Shown here: positions 53,241-63,880 of the stretch, one piece after another | Layout: the number at the start of each line of letters is the position of its first letter | How positions within the stretch are numbered: position 1 is the stretch's first letter | From: Nemertoderma westbladi | Taxonomy: Eukaryota; Xenacoelomorpha; Nemertodermatida; Nemertodermatidae | Reading direction: 5' to 3' | DNA: 64,000 nucleotides | NCBI GenBank assembly: GCA_032718475.1 | Contig: JAUCBJ010001196.1 | Coordinates: forward strand, 62,001 to 126,000 | The notes under the pieces: model-generated | Told to the model about the DNA's origin: nothing | What the model saw: the letters and a program-made list of their open reading frames with translations, nothing else | The model's database searches: none | Made by a program: the position numbers and the translations under genes

Positions 53241-53954
53241 GTGAGAATAATAGGGGAGAACGAGCTATCGGTTACGACACTAATGCTGGTTGATAGCGGA
53301 GCAGCGTTCACGCTAGAGGAAAGTTGGATGGCTGAAAAGATAGGGTTACGAACGAGGCCAAGTAAGATAGCAGTAACCGCAATTTCCAGCAAGGATGAGG
53401 TCATTAAAATGAGGACGAGACAATGCAAAATAGCAGCAATAACACCAGGGTGCAATTATTGGGCTACCATCGAACCCATTCAGATAATAGATTCGATCGA
53501 CATTAATGCCAGGCGACCTACAAAGATCAAGATCAAGCATTACTGATACCTGGACAATATCGACTTCTCTGTGCCCAAACTGGATGTCCCGAAAGTATCT
53601 CTCATAGTCGGCATGGATTGTCCGACGGCTCACGAGAGTCTACAGACTGTCTTCGGCGAGGATAGGGAGCGAGACCCAGTGGCCATTCTCATGCCATTCG
53701 GATGGATGCTCTGTGGCCCAATTAAGACAAGAATCCCATTCAGCGTGTCCGAATTCTCAGGGTGTATGTTCGCGGGAACAATGAGGGAAATGGAGAATGA
53801 GGGAGCACAGGAGCAACTCAAGAGGCTGCTACGGCAGGACTTTGAGGGGTTGAAGGAGACTGGGGAGGGAACCTCGGTGGAGGGCAAACAGGCGCAGGAG
53901 TGCATCAGGAACTTGATGAAGTGCGAGGGGGGGGGGGGGGGCGATATACCATAG
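53241..53954 (+). pseudogene. BEL-type protease of element G
   Basis: TTLMLVDSGAAFTLEESW is the active site (D-S-G-A, intact). After a stop at 53,544 another frame has VSLIVGMDCPTAHESL and FGWMLCGPIK, the GMD and GW motifs. It ends in a G-run (53,927-53,941) that shifts the frame. Confidence 0.8.
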
Positions 53955-54834
53955 GGATGGTATGGAAGCAGCCGAAGGTGCCCCTGCCAGACAATAAAAG
54001 GATGGTCTTGACGAGGCTTCGAAAATTAAAGCAAACGCTTAGACGGAGCCCCGAAAAGAACGAATACATCCACAAAACCATCAAGAAGTACATGGATCGA
54101 GGATAGGCCGTGGAACTACCAGTGGATGAACCAAATACTGATAGGACCTACTATTTGCCACTTCATATGGCTCTGGACCCTAAGAAAGGCAAGTAAAGGA
54201 TGGTGGCTGACGCATCGCCAAGACAAACGGCAAGAGTTTAAATGACTACCTAATGGAAGGTCCCAATATCTACAACTCGGTGATAGAGGTCCTGTTAATG
54301 TTTAGAAGTGGAAAACATGCCTTCACGTGCGACATAGAGGGCATGTTTAACCAGGTATGAGTGACGGAGGAGGATAGCGATAGTCAGTGCTTCCTGTGGC
54401 ACAACGGCGAAAAAGAATCGTTGGAGATACCGATGTACAAGATGGTAGTGCAGAATATGGGGGCCAAGTTGTCCTCATTTACCATGACTACAGCAGTAAG
54501 AGACATGGTGGAGGGCAAAGAGGGGGAATACAGTGAGAAGGCGATCGATATGATTCAACGCGGATTCTACTTGGACGATGGGATGGGCTCTGGAAACTCG
54601 GTTGAAGAGAAGCTCGATGTAGGGCGTGAAGTTCGCGACATCCTGAAGGGATCAGGATTCAACCTTACAAAATTCCAGTCCAACTCTAGAGAATTTATGG
54701 AGGCCATAGAAGATAAGCAACCGGAGGTGAAAATAGATAAACCTACGACGGTAAAGGAGCAGATTATGGCGGACAAGAGGATAGAATCGCAGCAGAAGGC
54801 ACTAGGGATCGTATGGAACCGGGATACAGATTAG
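53942..54834 (+). pseudogene. Reverse transcriptase of element G
   Basis: Starts GMVWKQPKVPLPDNKRM, then YYLPLHMALDPKKGK; several stops follow. SLNDYLMEGPNIYNSV, FTCDIEGMFNQV (first Asp), NMGAKLSSF, and FYLDDGMGSG (the YLDD box) follow in later frames. The segment 54,361-54,834 is the longest open part. TAG at 54,832 is in frame with the RNase H part. Confidence 0.87.
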
Positions 54835-55918
54835 TTGCAGTATCAACTAGGTGAGGATGGTGCCGGGATCCATACTAAACGAGGCTATGTGTCATACATA
54901 GCGAGGATTTACGATCTGCTAGGTCTAGCGTCCCTGTTGTTAGTCACAGGGAAACAAATATTTAAGAAGGTCTATAAGTTAAAAGATGACTGGGACGCGG
55001 AGGTCCCAGTGGAGATAAGCAAGCAATGGGAGAAATTGACAGGGAGCCTCAAAGAAATGGGGACATATAGTATGCCACGTGTATACTTCCCGGATGGGGA
55101 CATGACCGATTTAGAACTGCATATGTTTTCCGATGCATCCCTGGAAGCATATGGTGCGGCACTTTTTTTGGTACAGCAGAAGGGGACTCATAAGCCCCGT
55201 CTTGCGTTTAGTAAAGTGAGGTCGATGCCACCAGATTCAGCATCAGTGCCGAAACTCGAGCTAACGGCTGCGAGATTAGGAGTAAGAGCGACAGCATACT
55301 TGGTGGACACGATACCAAGTATAGTAGACACGCACTACTGGACAGATGCCATGGTAGTGTTGGGATGGTTGCATAACGAGAAGACGCATTATCCCGCGTC
55401 CCGAATAGGGTGGATGAGATAAGAGCAACATCAGACTTGGAGAAGTGGCACTACTGCCCAACTGACGACAATCCAGTGGATCTGCTATCGAGGGGCGTTG
55501 TATTCCACGCTTTTTCGAGAAAGCAGGAGTTGTGGCAGCATGGCCCACACTTCCTTAACGATAGGTCGAGCTGGCCAACGATGAGGAAGGTAGACCCAAG
55601 TACAGAGGAAGTGACAGTGGAGGAGGAGGGAGAGGAATCAGAGGGGGAGGAAATATTTAGTCAATTAGTGAGGGACATTAAGGAGGCGCCACCGCGATCA
55701 AAGCCGATAGAGTCGTTCGATAACCCAATGGATACGTTGCTCAGTTACAGCTCCACCTGGTATAAGACGAAGAAGCTAGTAGCATATCTGAGGGCCTACG
55801 GAGAATTCCTTAGGGGAGCTGGTAAGGATACCAAAATGAGACCCACCATCGATCTGGAAGGAGCGGCCAAAGCTGTGATACGATATGAGCAAAGGAAGGG
55901 GTGCGGAGATGAGGTAAA
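54835..55918 (+). pseudogene. RNase H and pre-integrase region of element G
   Basis: ARIYDLLGLASLLLV (connection), then LHMFSDASLEAYGAALFL with the RNase H Asp, PKLELTAARLGVRATAYL with Glu and HYWTDAMVVLGWL with Asp. A frameshift near 55,415 moves to the frame ending at about 55,918 (WHYCPTDDNPVDLLSRG, WQHGPHFL). An acidic linker follows (EEEGEESEGEE). Confidence 0.87.
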
Positions 55919-56488
55919 CTGCGTCAGCAAACAACAACGTCTTTGTCAACAACGTTTGTCTTCGTCACAACTCTTAGATTTATCACTCTCAGCGTTTCAA
56001 AATTGTTTGGTTTTGGCTATAATTTTCAATATACTGTAGGTACTTCACATGATGGGTGAGAAAATTATTATTTTTCGCTATTTAATATTAGTTAATACTA
56101 GATAACAATAAAAAAAACTTAGAATAATGTTATAAGTGTTATAGTTATAAGTTGAGTTATATGAGTTATATGTCGAAGAAAAACGAGCAAGTTTGTTGTT
56201 GCTGACTTCCGGTATATATAGCGGTGAGAAACAATCAAAATTCGAGTTCGATGGAGAAGTAAAAAAATTTTATTGATATTATCAGTAAAATTATATTAAA
56301 TTATTTAGTTAGCATTATGACAGGAAAAACGGTTTTATTAATAAATAAGGTAAAAATGATCAAATTAAATAATAATGAGTCAATGCATTTCGGATTACCT
56401 CTTCAGGACTATTATTAAATATTTGAGTTTGTAGAAATATTTAAAGGTTGGGCCCTTGCAATATTGGTCGTAGGGGCCGTTGTTGTAA
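55919..56488. other. AT-rich non-coding stretch
   Basis: It joins element G and the Penelope-like element, of which it may be the 3' part. TATATATAG occurs at about 56,213. No ORF of note. Confidence 0.4.
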
Positions 56489-57232
56489 CTAATGCCCCAT
56501 GTCATTTGTCGATGCGGTTGATAACAATGGAGCAGTAGTGGTGGGCGGGGCGGTGGGGGGTATTCCCTTCTTTTGTTGTTGTAGTTGTATTATATCGGCA
56601 GTGGAGAGAGGCGAGTTTAATGTTGGGCGCAATAACCTCTGAAGGTGTGTCTCGTATGGCTCCCTTATATCCGGGTTACTGCCGTAGCACTGGAATATTG
56701 GGGTTATATTGAATTTGCCCGACCCACACGAAGCAATATGTTTGCTGACTTTTAAAACGCGCAAATGCTGGGAGTTGATTTGCTGTCGGTGTAAAGCCGT
56801 GCGCGCTCTAAAATTGCAGGTTTGGCCTATGTAGAAATCACGGCACGTCATGCAAGTCAATACATATACCACGTCCATACTATCACATGTCATGTGCGAC
56901 TTTATTATGAATGACTTGTTGTTCTTTAATGTTAGGCGTTTTCCTTCAATTATGATTTTACATAGTTCGCAACGTAACTTGTTACACTTTGTTACGCCGG
57001 CGAAATTGGTCCCGTTGCGTGGCTGTTGACGTAGGGTTTTCGAAATGTTCGGTGGTCGCCTGTAACAGAGTGTTAATCGTTGGTTGGATATTATCTTATA
57101 AATATTAGAGTCTGTTTTCAGAATTTCATACGCTGGCTTGATGACGTCATGGAATTTGTTGTTTATGTTGGGATTAAAGGTAGTGATAAATGGTAAAATG
57201 TTTTTCTTTAGTTTCGGTTTGTCTTTTAGCAT
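56489..57232 (-). CDS. Penelope-like connector and GIY-YIG endonuclease
   Basis: A 247-codon frame. It has CYRRPPNISKTL, then TKCNKLRCELCKIIIEG, the CxxC zinc motif typical before the nuclease, and VVYVLTCMTCRDFYIGQT, the GIY-YIG core, with FRARTALHRQQI carrying the conserved Arg and His region. It would nick the target during insertion. Confidence 0.88.
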   Translation of the reverse strand: MLKDKPKLKKNILPFITTFNPNINNKFHDVIKPAYEILKTDSNIYKIISNQRLTLCYRRPPNISKTLRQQPRNGTNFAGVTKCNKLRCELCKIIIEGKRLTLKNNKSFIIKSHMTCDSMDVVYVLTCMTCRDFYIGQTCNFRARTALHRQQINSQHLRVLKVSKHIASCGSGKFNITPIFQCYGSNPDIREPYETHLQRLLRPTLNSPLSTADIIQLQQQKKGIPPTAPPTTTAPLLSTASTNDMGH

Positions 57233-57900
57233 TTCACTGCGTTCTAACTTCAGGGCTTCGGTTATGGCTTTGTCAATTAAGGCCCTCGGGTAATCGCACT
57301 TTATGAGTTTGTTTTTTATTCCAGGGTATGTTGATTATGGTGTGCCGTGGGTGACAGGAATGATAATTTAAATATCGTCCAGCATCTGTGGGTTTGTAGA
57401 AAATATCTAGTGTTGGGGCACCAGCGTCATATTGTGGGTTAATAACCACAACATCTAGAAAAGTTATGTGGTGGGGGCTCGATTCCATAGTGAAGGAAAT
57501 GCCAGGGCATAGGTTGTTAAGAATGGATAAAAGTTCATTTACGCTAAGATCCAGGCTATTTAGCCAAGCTATGAAGCAATCGTCAAGGAAACGTCTCCAG
57601 TTATTAATGAAGAACTGATGACATGTTTCACCAAACATATCCTTTATTATCTTGGCAGCGCGCAGTTCCTGGTGGGCTAGAAAAAGGCTGGAGTAGTTAG
57701 GTATACATTTTGATCCCATAGCGCCACCTTCCTTTTGACGGTGGAATTTTGACGACGGAAATAGTTATGTTGAAGCACAATGCGTAGGCCATCAATGATG
57801 AATGCTTTACTGAAGCGTGATGGGATTAAATCAGGTACTTCATTTAACCATAACCAAAAATTGAGTAATATGTTATAGTTATAAATGGTATTAAATTTTA
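57233..57900 (-). pseudogene. Penelope-like RT, C-terminal half
   Basis: Text upstream of 57,719 (DGLRIVLQHNYF) leads, after a frameshift, into MGSKCIPNYSSLFLAHQE, the family's GT.hAP.YANLFM block, then WRRFLDDCFIAW with the catalytic Asp pair, and ITFLDVVV. Another frameshift near 57,270 joins it to the endonuclease frame. Confidence 0.87.
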
Positions 57901-58176
57901 TTAATTTAAAATTTCGAAAAGTTGCCTGAAACTTTTATGCAGAGTGGATATGTAGACACCCTCAGAAATTTTCTGACTAATTGCTCAAAAATTGTAGAAG
58001 TAGTAGGGTTTGAAGTTGACAATTTATATATTACATTATTACATTATAATATACAATACATAGTAATACTGTAGTAATTTCAATAGGTCACCCTAAATGG
58101 AAATTGTTATAACTTGAAAACTAAAAGAGCTATTAAATAGCGGTTTTCAGATTTGCCAACTCTATTTATACATGTA
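57901..58176. other. AT-rich flank, nothing recognised
   Basis: No ORF or repeat recognised. Confidence 0.4.
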
Positions 58177-58322
58177 GTAAACATATAGTAAACATGTAAA
58201 CATATAGTAAACATGTAAACATATAGTAAACATGTAAACATATAGTAAACATGTAAACATATAGTAAACATGTAAACATATAGTAAACATGTAAACATAT
58301 AGTAAACATGTAAACATATAGT
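58177..58322. repeat. Tandem array of a 19-bp unit, CATATAGTAAACATGTAAA
   Basis: About seven to eight near-identical head-to-tail copies. The unit contains the palindrome ACATGT. No spacers. Confidence 0.95.
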
Positions 58323-58671
58323 TTTTTATATGATCAATCATCAAACATCAATCATAAAAATAATTTAAACATATTTTGGAACAAAATGGTGTACCCCGCC
58401 TTAATATTATACCTAACCCTTGGAGACGGGCGCGGGAAGCGTGAAATAGTTATACGGTAAACTAGTCGTGGTTCAAGCCCCTTAGTCGTCATAAACCATT
58501 AACCACAATAGCAGTGATACAAACGAATTATGATTAGAACCACTTTTTACTGGTATGAATAGAAATAACAACTAAACGTAAGGGAACTTTAATCAATATA
58601 ATATATATTTATTATATATACATGCACGTAAAGTAAAAAAACCTTACAGGTCGTTATGCAAGCTAAAACGT

Positions 58672-58892
58672 GTGTAAACGCTAGGCCGACAACCGACAGC
58701 CGACAATCAAAGCCGACAACCATTATTAAAGCTAATTAATGTTAATTATTAATTGAGGGAAAGGAACAGGTTACAGTTGAAGGTTATTCTAACCAAAACA
58801 ATAAACGAGAGTCACAAACTCAGGTTACATTTGCATTTTTGCTGTTGTCGGCAGTGGTTGTCGGCTATCGGTTGTCGGCGTAGCGTTTACAC
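58672..58892. mobile_element. MITE of about 220 bp
   Basis: GTGTAAACGCTAGGCCGAC at the left (58,672) is inverted at the right (ending 58,892) over about 35 bp with two mismatches; CCGACAACCGA repeats occur inside both arms. No ORF. Confidence 0.85.
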
Positions 58893-59499
58893 CCAGCAAA
58901 AACTGTGTTAAACAGCACAATTTTAATATAAGCAAGCACACGCAACCCAGTCACCAACAAGCAGACACGTGATTGGCGCAAGTTTCTGGTACTGCTTCCC
59001 AGTGGATGGATAGAAAACCTAAGTCTCTCATTCTTTCAGTGCCCGATCTTTCCCCATTTGGGATTTCTCTATTGCGACATTTCCTGGCTTGCCCTCTTGA
59101 GAATGCCATCAGCTGCGGGGCGAAACCAACCAATCAGCTGATCGCTGATTTCATACAACGTCTACGTCGAGTTGCTTTTTGTTTGGCCCAGTTTGGCCCT
59201 TGCATACCTACAGGTAAAGTTTTTTACATAAGTAAATATTTTTAATAAGTAAATATTATATTGACACTTTACTGGTGTTTGGAGGAGTCATTTGATTGAA
59301 TTCTCAACTGATTTTAGCGCAATTTAGTTCACAAAAACTTAGGCCAATAGTTGTCATTTTTTTTATTGTAATTTTATAATGATTTGTAGTTTCTATAATA
59401 TAAATATTACCGTATATAATATAATATATATAATATATAATAATATAATATATAATATATAAATTTAAAGATAAATATATCTCAGTATATCTCAAAAAC
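58893..59499. other. Non-coding stretch with an AT microsatellite
   Basis: CCAAT-type text occurs at 58,970 and 59,130. An open frame at 58,973-59,245 resembles nothing I know and ends near a GT donor-like site (ACAGGTAAAG). A (TA/ATA)n microsatellite covers 59,390-59,465. Confidence 0.4.
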
Positions 59500-59699
59500 T
59501 TAGTCTATCGGCACCCACTGTAAATAAGTAAGAAATTCTGGGAATGAAAACACTCCATCCCCGTCCTCATCCAGTTCTTTGAAAGCTTTCTCAACGTTCT
59601 CAGCTTTGGATTCGAGATCGCTCATAAGTTTCCTGAATTCTATTTTATCCAGCCCACCGCTCCCGTCGGCGTCATAAGTTTTAAATAACTCGATTGCCC
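59500..59699 (-). CDS. Terminal exon encoding two EF-hands
   Basis: On the minus strand an acceptor-like TTGTATTTTTAG is followed from about 59,699 by a frame to TAA at 59,500-59,502. It encodes two canonical 12-residue calcium loops, DADGSGGLDKIE and DEDGDGVFSFPE, each with flanking helices (AIELFKTY; VEKAFKELD), as in calmodulin-like proteins. Upstream exons would lie at higher coordinates and were not found. Compact and intact, it looks like part of a real host gene encoding a calcium sensor; the exact member cannot be named. Confidence 0.75.
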
Positions 59700-59914
59700 T
59701 AAAAATACAATTCACATTGAATTTACGCTGTAAAGTAAAATAAAAATGTTTTAGATAAAACAGCCCACAAGTAGTTAAAATATGGAAATAACTCTAATAT
59801 TCTACCTGCCAACTCACGAAAATGATGTATAAATGGAATTTTTTGTTAATTGTTGGCATCCACCTGATTGTTGTACTTCAAGACATGGCGAATCCAGCTA
59901 GTAATTCCCTTGCA

Positions 59915-60918
59915 GTCCGCCAACCCGGCCCTAGTAAAACCGCCTTAGCAACAGATTTATGAAATTTAATTTATTAATTGTTTGTCTCACATTTCCTTTT
60001 CCGGAGAAAATCAAAGAACAGTTTTTTAAATTAAAAAACCCATCTCACAACTTAAATAACATCTTGGGAACACATCAAGGGCAATATAAAATCAAATAGC
60101 GTATCATGTCGCAGACACAGGCCATTATTTGGACCAGAGTAATTTTCACAAGTATCAAAATATTAGATTTAAGTTGAGAATTCGTCTACCTTTACTCAAC
60201 TATTTGCTCCCATCATATTTGAAATTATTTAAAAATATCACTACAGCTCAGTAGCATGGTGATACTTCCCGCCATATTGTACACATTGGGGCGATATTTA
60301 CAGTCCACGTTACCATAGCAACAGACCAAATAAGACAATTTAATAAGAATTTAATTTACAGTATAACTATAATGCAGTTTTCCTTAGTTTACCTTACCAG
60401 AGTTATGAGAGATTAAATGAGACACACGGGGCATAGATATGACCTTCGACTGTTAGTCAACATCCTATCGTAACTTAATATTATTCACAATGTTAAATTA
60501 TAAATTTAAGGAAAGGAGCAGTTTACAGTGGCAGATTATTCGTACCAAAACAATAAAAGAATCTCAATAGAACAGATTGAAGTTTAATTTTTGAGAGTAA
60601 TCAGTTGTTATTTGCGTCGATATTCCCCTGGAGGGGGATCAATTTTGATTGCGTCGAAAGTCCCCCCCCCCCCCCCCCGCTATCTGGATCCATAAATATC
60701 GACTAGCGACCTACCTAACAGTATGAATGAATGATTTTCATTATCATTTGCCACTTGTATCTGCCACTTGTATCTGTCTATTATTATTATTATGATTTCA
60801 TTGAAATGGATGGTGACGAACATATTCCTTCTGTTAAAAGAAAAACTTTCCCGAATGTGGTTTGTGAAGAGACATGCATAGTATGTGGAGCAAAGAAAGA
60901 TGAGGTGAAAAATTTCTG
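59915..60918 (+). repeat. Left arm of a ~1 kb inverted repeat
   Basis: The reverse complement matches 62,806-63,880. Shared landmarks include GGGCCGGGTTGGCGG (outer end), CAAGGGCAATATAAAATCAA, GCTCAGTAGCATGGTGATAC, ATTCCCCTGGAGGGGGAT and the small ORF at the inner end. The arms differ by indels and substitutions and by unrelated insertions; a C-run of about 17 lies at 60,662. Confidence 0.88.
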
Positions 60919-60919
60919 A
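60806..60919 (+). CDS. Small Cys-containing ORF in the left inverted arm
   Basis: MDGDEHIPSVKRKTFPNVVC.. then EETCIVCGAKKDEVKNF and a TGA. The same text, slightly different and longer, is in the right arm. The shared C-x3-C-x2-C pattern (VCEETCIVC) could bind a metal. It may be an exon (CDS may continue by splicing) of a host gene or a transposon gene; I do not recognise it. Confidence 0.4.
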   Translation: MDGDEHIPSVKRKTFPNVVCEETCIVCGAKKDEVKNF

Positions 60920-60969
60920 CTATGATTTGGAAAATTTAAAACAGCCCAGTTGTGAGATTCAGCTTCACA

Positions 60970-62800
60970 CTACAGTTGAGCAACAAGTATGAAATTCTTG
61001 CTTCTGAGGCCGCTGATCATTGCGTGGGCTATACTGCCCTTCACATAAGCAGTTAAATTAAGAGCTGCAGAAACAGTTCCATGTATACCCTCGAAACATG
61101 AAAAAGCCCCACCCCCTGGACTGACCACAGAATTCGGAAGTGCCGAAATGACCTCTCTAAGGCGCAGAATGAGTGACGACTCGGGCACACGAGGATAGCC
61201 AAGGATGAAGTTAAGACTGCATCTAGGTCCCTTAACATGCAGTACTATGATAATATAAAGGAGCTTATGCAGCTAAGGCATGGCTTTCAATAACCCTACT
61301 CACTGGGAGGCCAACCAACCAACCACCAAGGTTAAGGCTGAATCTCCAGCTGAACTCTTCAATGGTTGGGAGGCCCACATTGAGAAGCTTATAAACAATG
61401 ACAGGGTACTGCCTGATGACTTTGAGGTACATCGTGTATCTGAGTCTGGCTCACATATATCCACTGCTGAAATTAAGGCTGCAGCAAGGAGCATGAAGAC
61501 CAATCGTGCCATTGGAGTATATGGCTTGCTCCCTGAGGTTCCCAAAATGGGCTCCATAAAGGTCGTGGGACCATGGAGCCTATTCTGGCACTTAGAAGGA
61601 TAAACGAAGAGTTATCAACAAAGAAAGACATACATTTGGCTAATATCTTTGTTGACTTCTTTAATGTCTTCAACTGTGTCTCCCGACCACGGATGTTCAG
61701 CATATTGGCAGCATATGGGATTCCTGAGGATATTATTGCTGCTATCAAATCACTGAACGATGGTTCCCCGACATTTGTGTCTACTGCTGATGGTGACACA
61801 GATCCATTCGAAGTCTTATGGGGGGGAGTCATTCAGGGTGACTTGCAACATTCTTATTCGTAATTGTAGTTGATTGTGTTCAATGCATGTCCTTAGACCA
61901 TCTTAATAAAGATGGGGTGATGGTAACACCCCCTACTGGCACAAGAAGTAGAGGAAATCCAGCACAAAGTACCTTAATGATAGACTTTGCTGATGACATA
62001 GGGGTACTGTCAGAATCACTTTCTCTGCTCATTGGACCAGGTTGCTTCTAGTATTTGTCTTTTTGTAAACTCCAAGAAGACCACAATTATGACAGTAAGA
62101 CTTGACAGCCCTCAAGAAATAAGGGAACAAGCTCTAGAAATGTCTTCTTGAGCATGTGGATGACTTCTGCTACTTGGAATCATGGATCTGGAAGTCAGGT
62201 GAATGAAGACCTTCGGATACGTACGGGGATGGCAATGGGCAGCATTGAATATTCTATCCAGGATGTTGAAGTCCCATAGAATAAAACGGTACCTCAAGGT
62301 TCGATTATTTTTGCAGCAGTAGTACCAGTATTCTTATATGGGAGTCCAAGCTGGACTCTAACTGCAGAATATACCAAATCTCTGGATGGTACTTTCACAA
62401 GAATGCTGCGCCGAGTTCATTGTGTCAAGTACAATGCACACATCTCCAACCAGACACTATATAACATTGGAGGTGTCTCATTGGTTCCCCCAAGCTTCAC
62501 ACTTGAACGGAACCGCCTCCGCTTTGCCGGACTTTGCATTCGCCGTGAGGACCAGCCAGTGCACAATCTTGTGCTTTGGCTACCTCAAGAAGTGAATAAA
62601 CATGGTGATCCTCCCATGGCTCTTTTGAGACGCCTCTTTAAAGGACATTGGCCTTGAAAATGCGGATTATCTAGCAAATGTCATGGGTGATAGGGAGTTG
62701 TGGCGGTGCAATTTTCTCGACAAGGCACAACATTCTAAATATATGTAATATATTTAATGTGGCTGCAATGTAGCATGCCGGTAGTAGTAGTAGTAATAGT
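60970..62800 (+). mobile_element. LINE inserted between the inverted arms
   Basis: From about 61,190 the plus strand has LINE-like coding in changing frames, ending in CAATGTAGCATGCCGG and a (TAG)n tail near 62,790. The last 380 bp match the fragment at 35,529-35,894. The limit on the left (60,920-61,190) is unclear. Confidence 0.8.
61280..62657 (+). pseudogene. LINE reverse transcriptase and C-terminal domain, broken
   Basis: STAEIKAAARSMKTNRAIG (pre-RT, 61,280-61,603), then ALRRINEELSTKKDIHLANI with FVDFFNVFNCVSRPRMF (first catalytic Asp) and GVIQGD (61,573-61,863). FADDIGVLSE near 61,985 is the catalytic box, in another frame. The end at 62,403-62,657 (LERNRLRFAGLCIRREDQP) is the C-terminal domain. 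At least four frameshifts or stops. Confidence 0.82.
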
Positions 62801-62804
62801 TGTA

Positions 62805-62957
62805 TTAGTGCTCCACTCCATCAGTAGTTGCTTGTAGATTGTGATAGGAATTTTTCACCTCATCTTTCTTTGCTCCACATGCTATGCATGTCTCTTCACA
62901 AACCACATTCGGGCAAGTTTTCCTTTGAACAGAACGAATATGTTCGTCACCATCCAT
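62805..62957 (-). CDS. Small Cys-containing ORF in the right inverted arm
   Basis: On the minus strand the ATG at 62,957 gives MDGDEHIRSVQRKTCPNVVC.. then EETCIACGAKKDEVKN and a longer end (SYHNLQATTDGVEH) with TAA at 62,805. It is the partner of 60,806-60,919; most differences are single substitutions, and the frame is kept. Confidence 0.4.
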   Translation of the reverse strand: MDGDEHIRSVQRKTCPNVVCEETCIACGAKKDEVKNSYHNLQATTDGVEH

Positions 62958-63880
62958 TTCGATCTAATCATAATAATAATAATAATAGGCAGATGCAAGT
63001 GATAGTGAAAATCATTCCAAAAGTGAAAGAAACATTACATCCCCCTCCAGGGGAATATCGACGCAAATAACAGCTGGTTTCTCTCAAAAATTGAACTTCA
63101 ATCTGTTCTATTGAGATTCGTATATTGTTTTGGTACGAATAACGTGCCACTGTAAACTGCTCCTTTCCCTAAATTAATAATTTAACATTGAACAAAGTAA
63201 TAATTCGCCAAAATGTGATTTGTATCCCCCCCCCCCCCCCCTGTCTCGACGGTGCATTTCGTCTGTTGTACCTGCCTGTTGCAAAAAAAAAAAATTTAGA
63301 GTGAGTTAACTATTAACTGTAGGTCTCGAGATACTTTAAAATTCATATTTGTATTAAACAATATTCCCCAAGTCACGATAGGATGTTGACTAACAGCCGA
63401 AGGTTAAAACTATGCGATGTGTGTCACATTTAATCTCTCAAAACTCTAGTAAGGTTAAATAAGAAAAACCGCATTATAGTTATACTGTAAATTAAATTCC
63501 TATTAAGTTGTCTTATTTGGTCTGTTGCTATGGTAACATGGACTGTAAAGATCACCCGAATGTGTACAATATCACGGGAAGTATCACCATGCTACTGAGC
63601 TGTAGTGATATTAAAAAAAAAATACCAATAAGGAAGCAAATAGTTGAGTAAAGGTACACGAATTATCCACCTAAACTTAATAATTTGATACTTGTGAAAA
63701 TTACTCTGGTCCAAATAATGGGCCTGGTGTCTGCGACATGATACGCTATTTGATTTTATATTGCCCTTGATGTGTTCCCAAGATGTTACTTAAGTTGTAA
63801 GAAGGGTTTTTTAATTTTCAAAATTGTTTGTTGATTTTCTCAGGAAAAGGAAAGGTGAGTAGGGCCGGGTTGGCGGCTAG
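62806..63880 (-). repeat. Right arm of the ~1 kb inverted repeat
   Basis: Partner of 59,915-60,918. It contains extra text with a C-run at about 63,226-63,241 that the left arm lacks. The outer end again carries GGGCCGGGTTGGCGG. Confidence 0.88.

Larger units (their letters stand above)
52936..55918 (+). mobile_element. Element G: BEL/Pao fragment (protease to RNase H)
   Basis: Plus-strand order: an unassigned 56-codon ORF (52,936-53,106), protease, RT, RNase H, and the text before integrase. There is no integrase and no LTR. The right limit is about 55,918, where unrelated AT-rich sequence begins. It carries many stops and frameshifts and a 15-G run. Confidence 0.8.
56489..57900 (-). mobile_element. 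Penelope-like element, partial
   Basis: Minus-strand RT followed by a GIY-YIG endonuclease, the arrangement that defines Penelope-like elements. At least two frameshifts. The 5' part and any terminal repeats were not identified. Confidence 0.88.

Noticed and set aside
58177-58322. Minus-strand ORFs of Tyr/Met/Leu repeats (MFTCLLYVYMFTICLH type)
   Set aside because: They are translations of the 19-bp tandem array, not genes.
58973-59245. 90-codon ORF as a host gene
   Set aside because: No recognisable domain and no second copy; only CCAAT-like text and a donor-like site nearby.
60970-61188. Minus-strand ORF with SPGGGAF, possibly a chaperonin (TCP-1) fragment
   Set aside because: The similarity is limited to a few glycines; the flanking text does not continue the family pattern.
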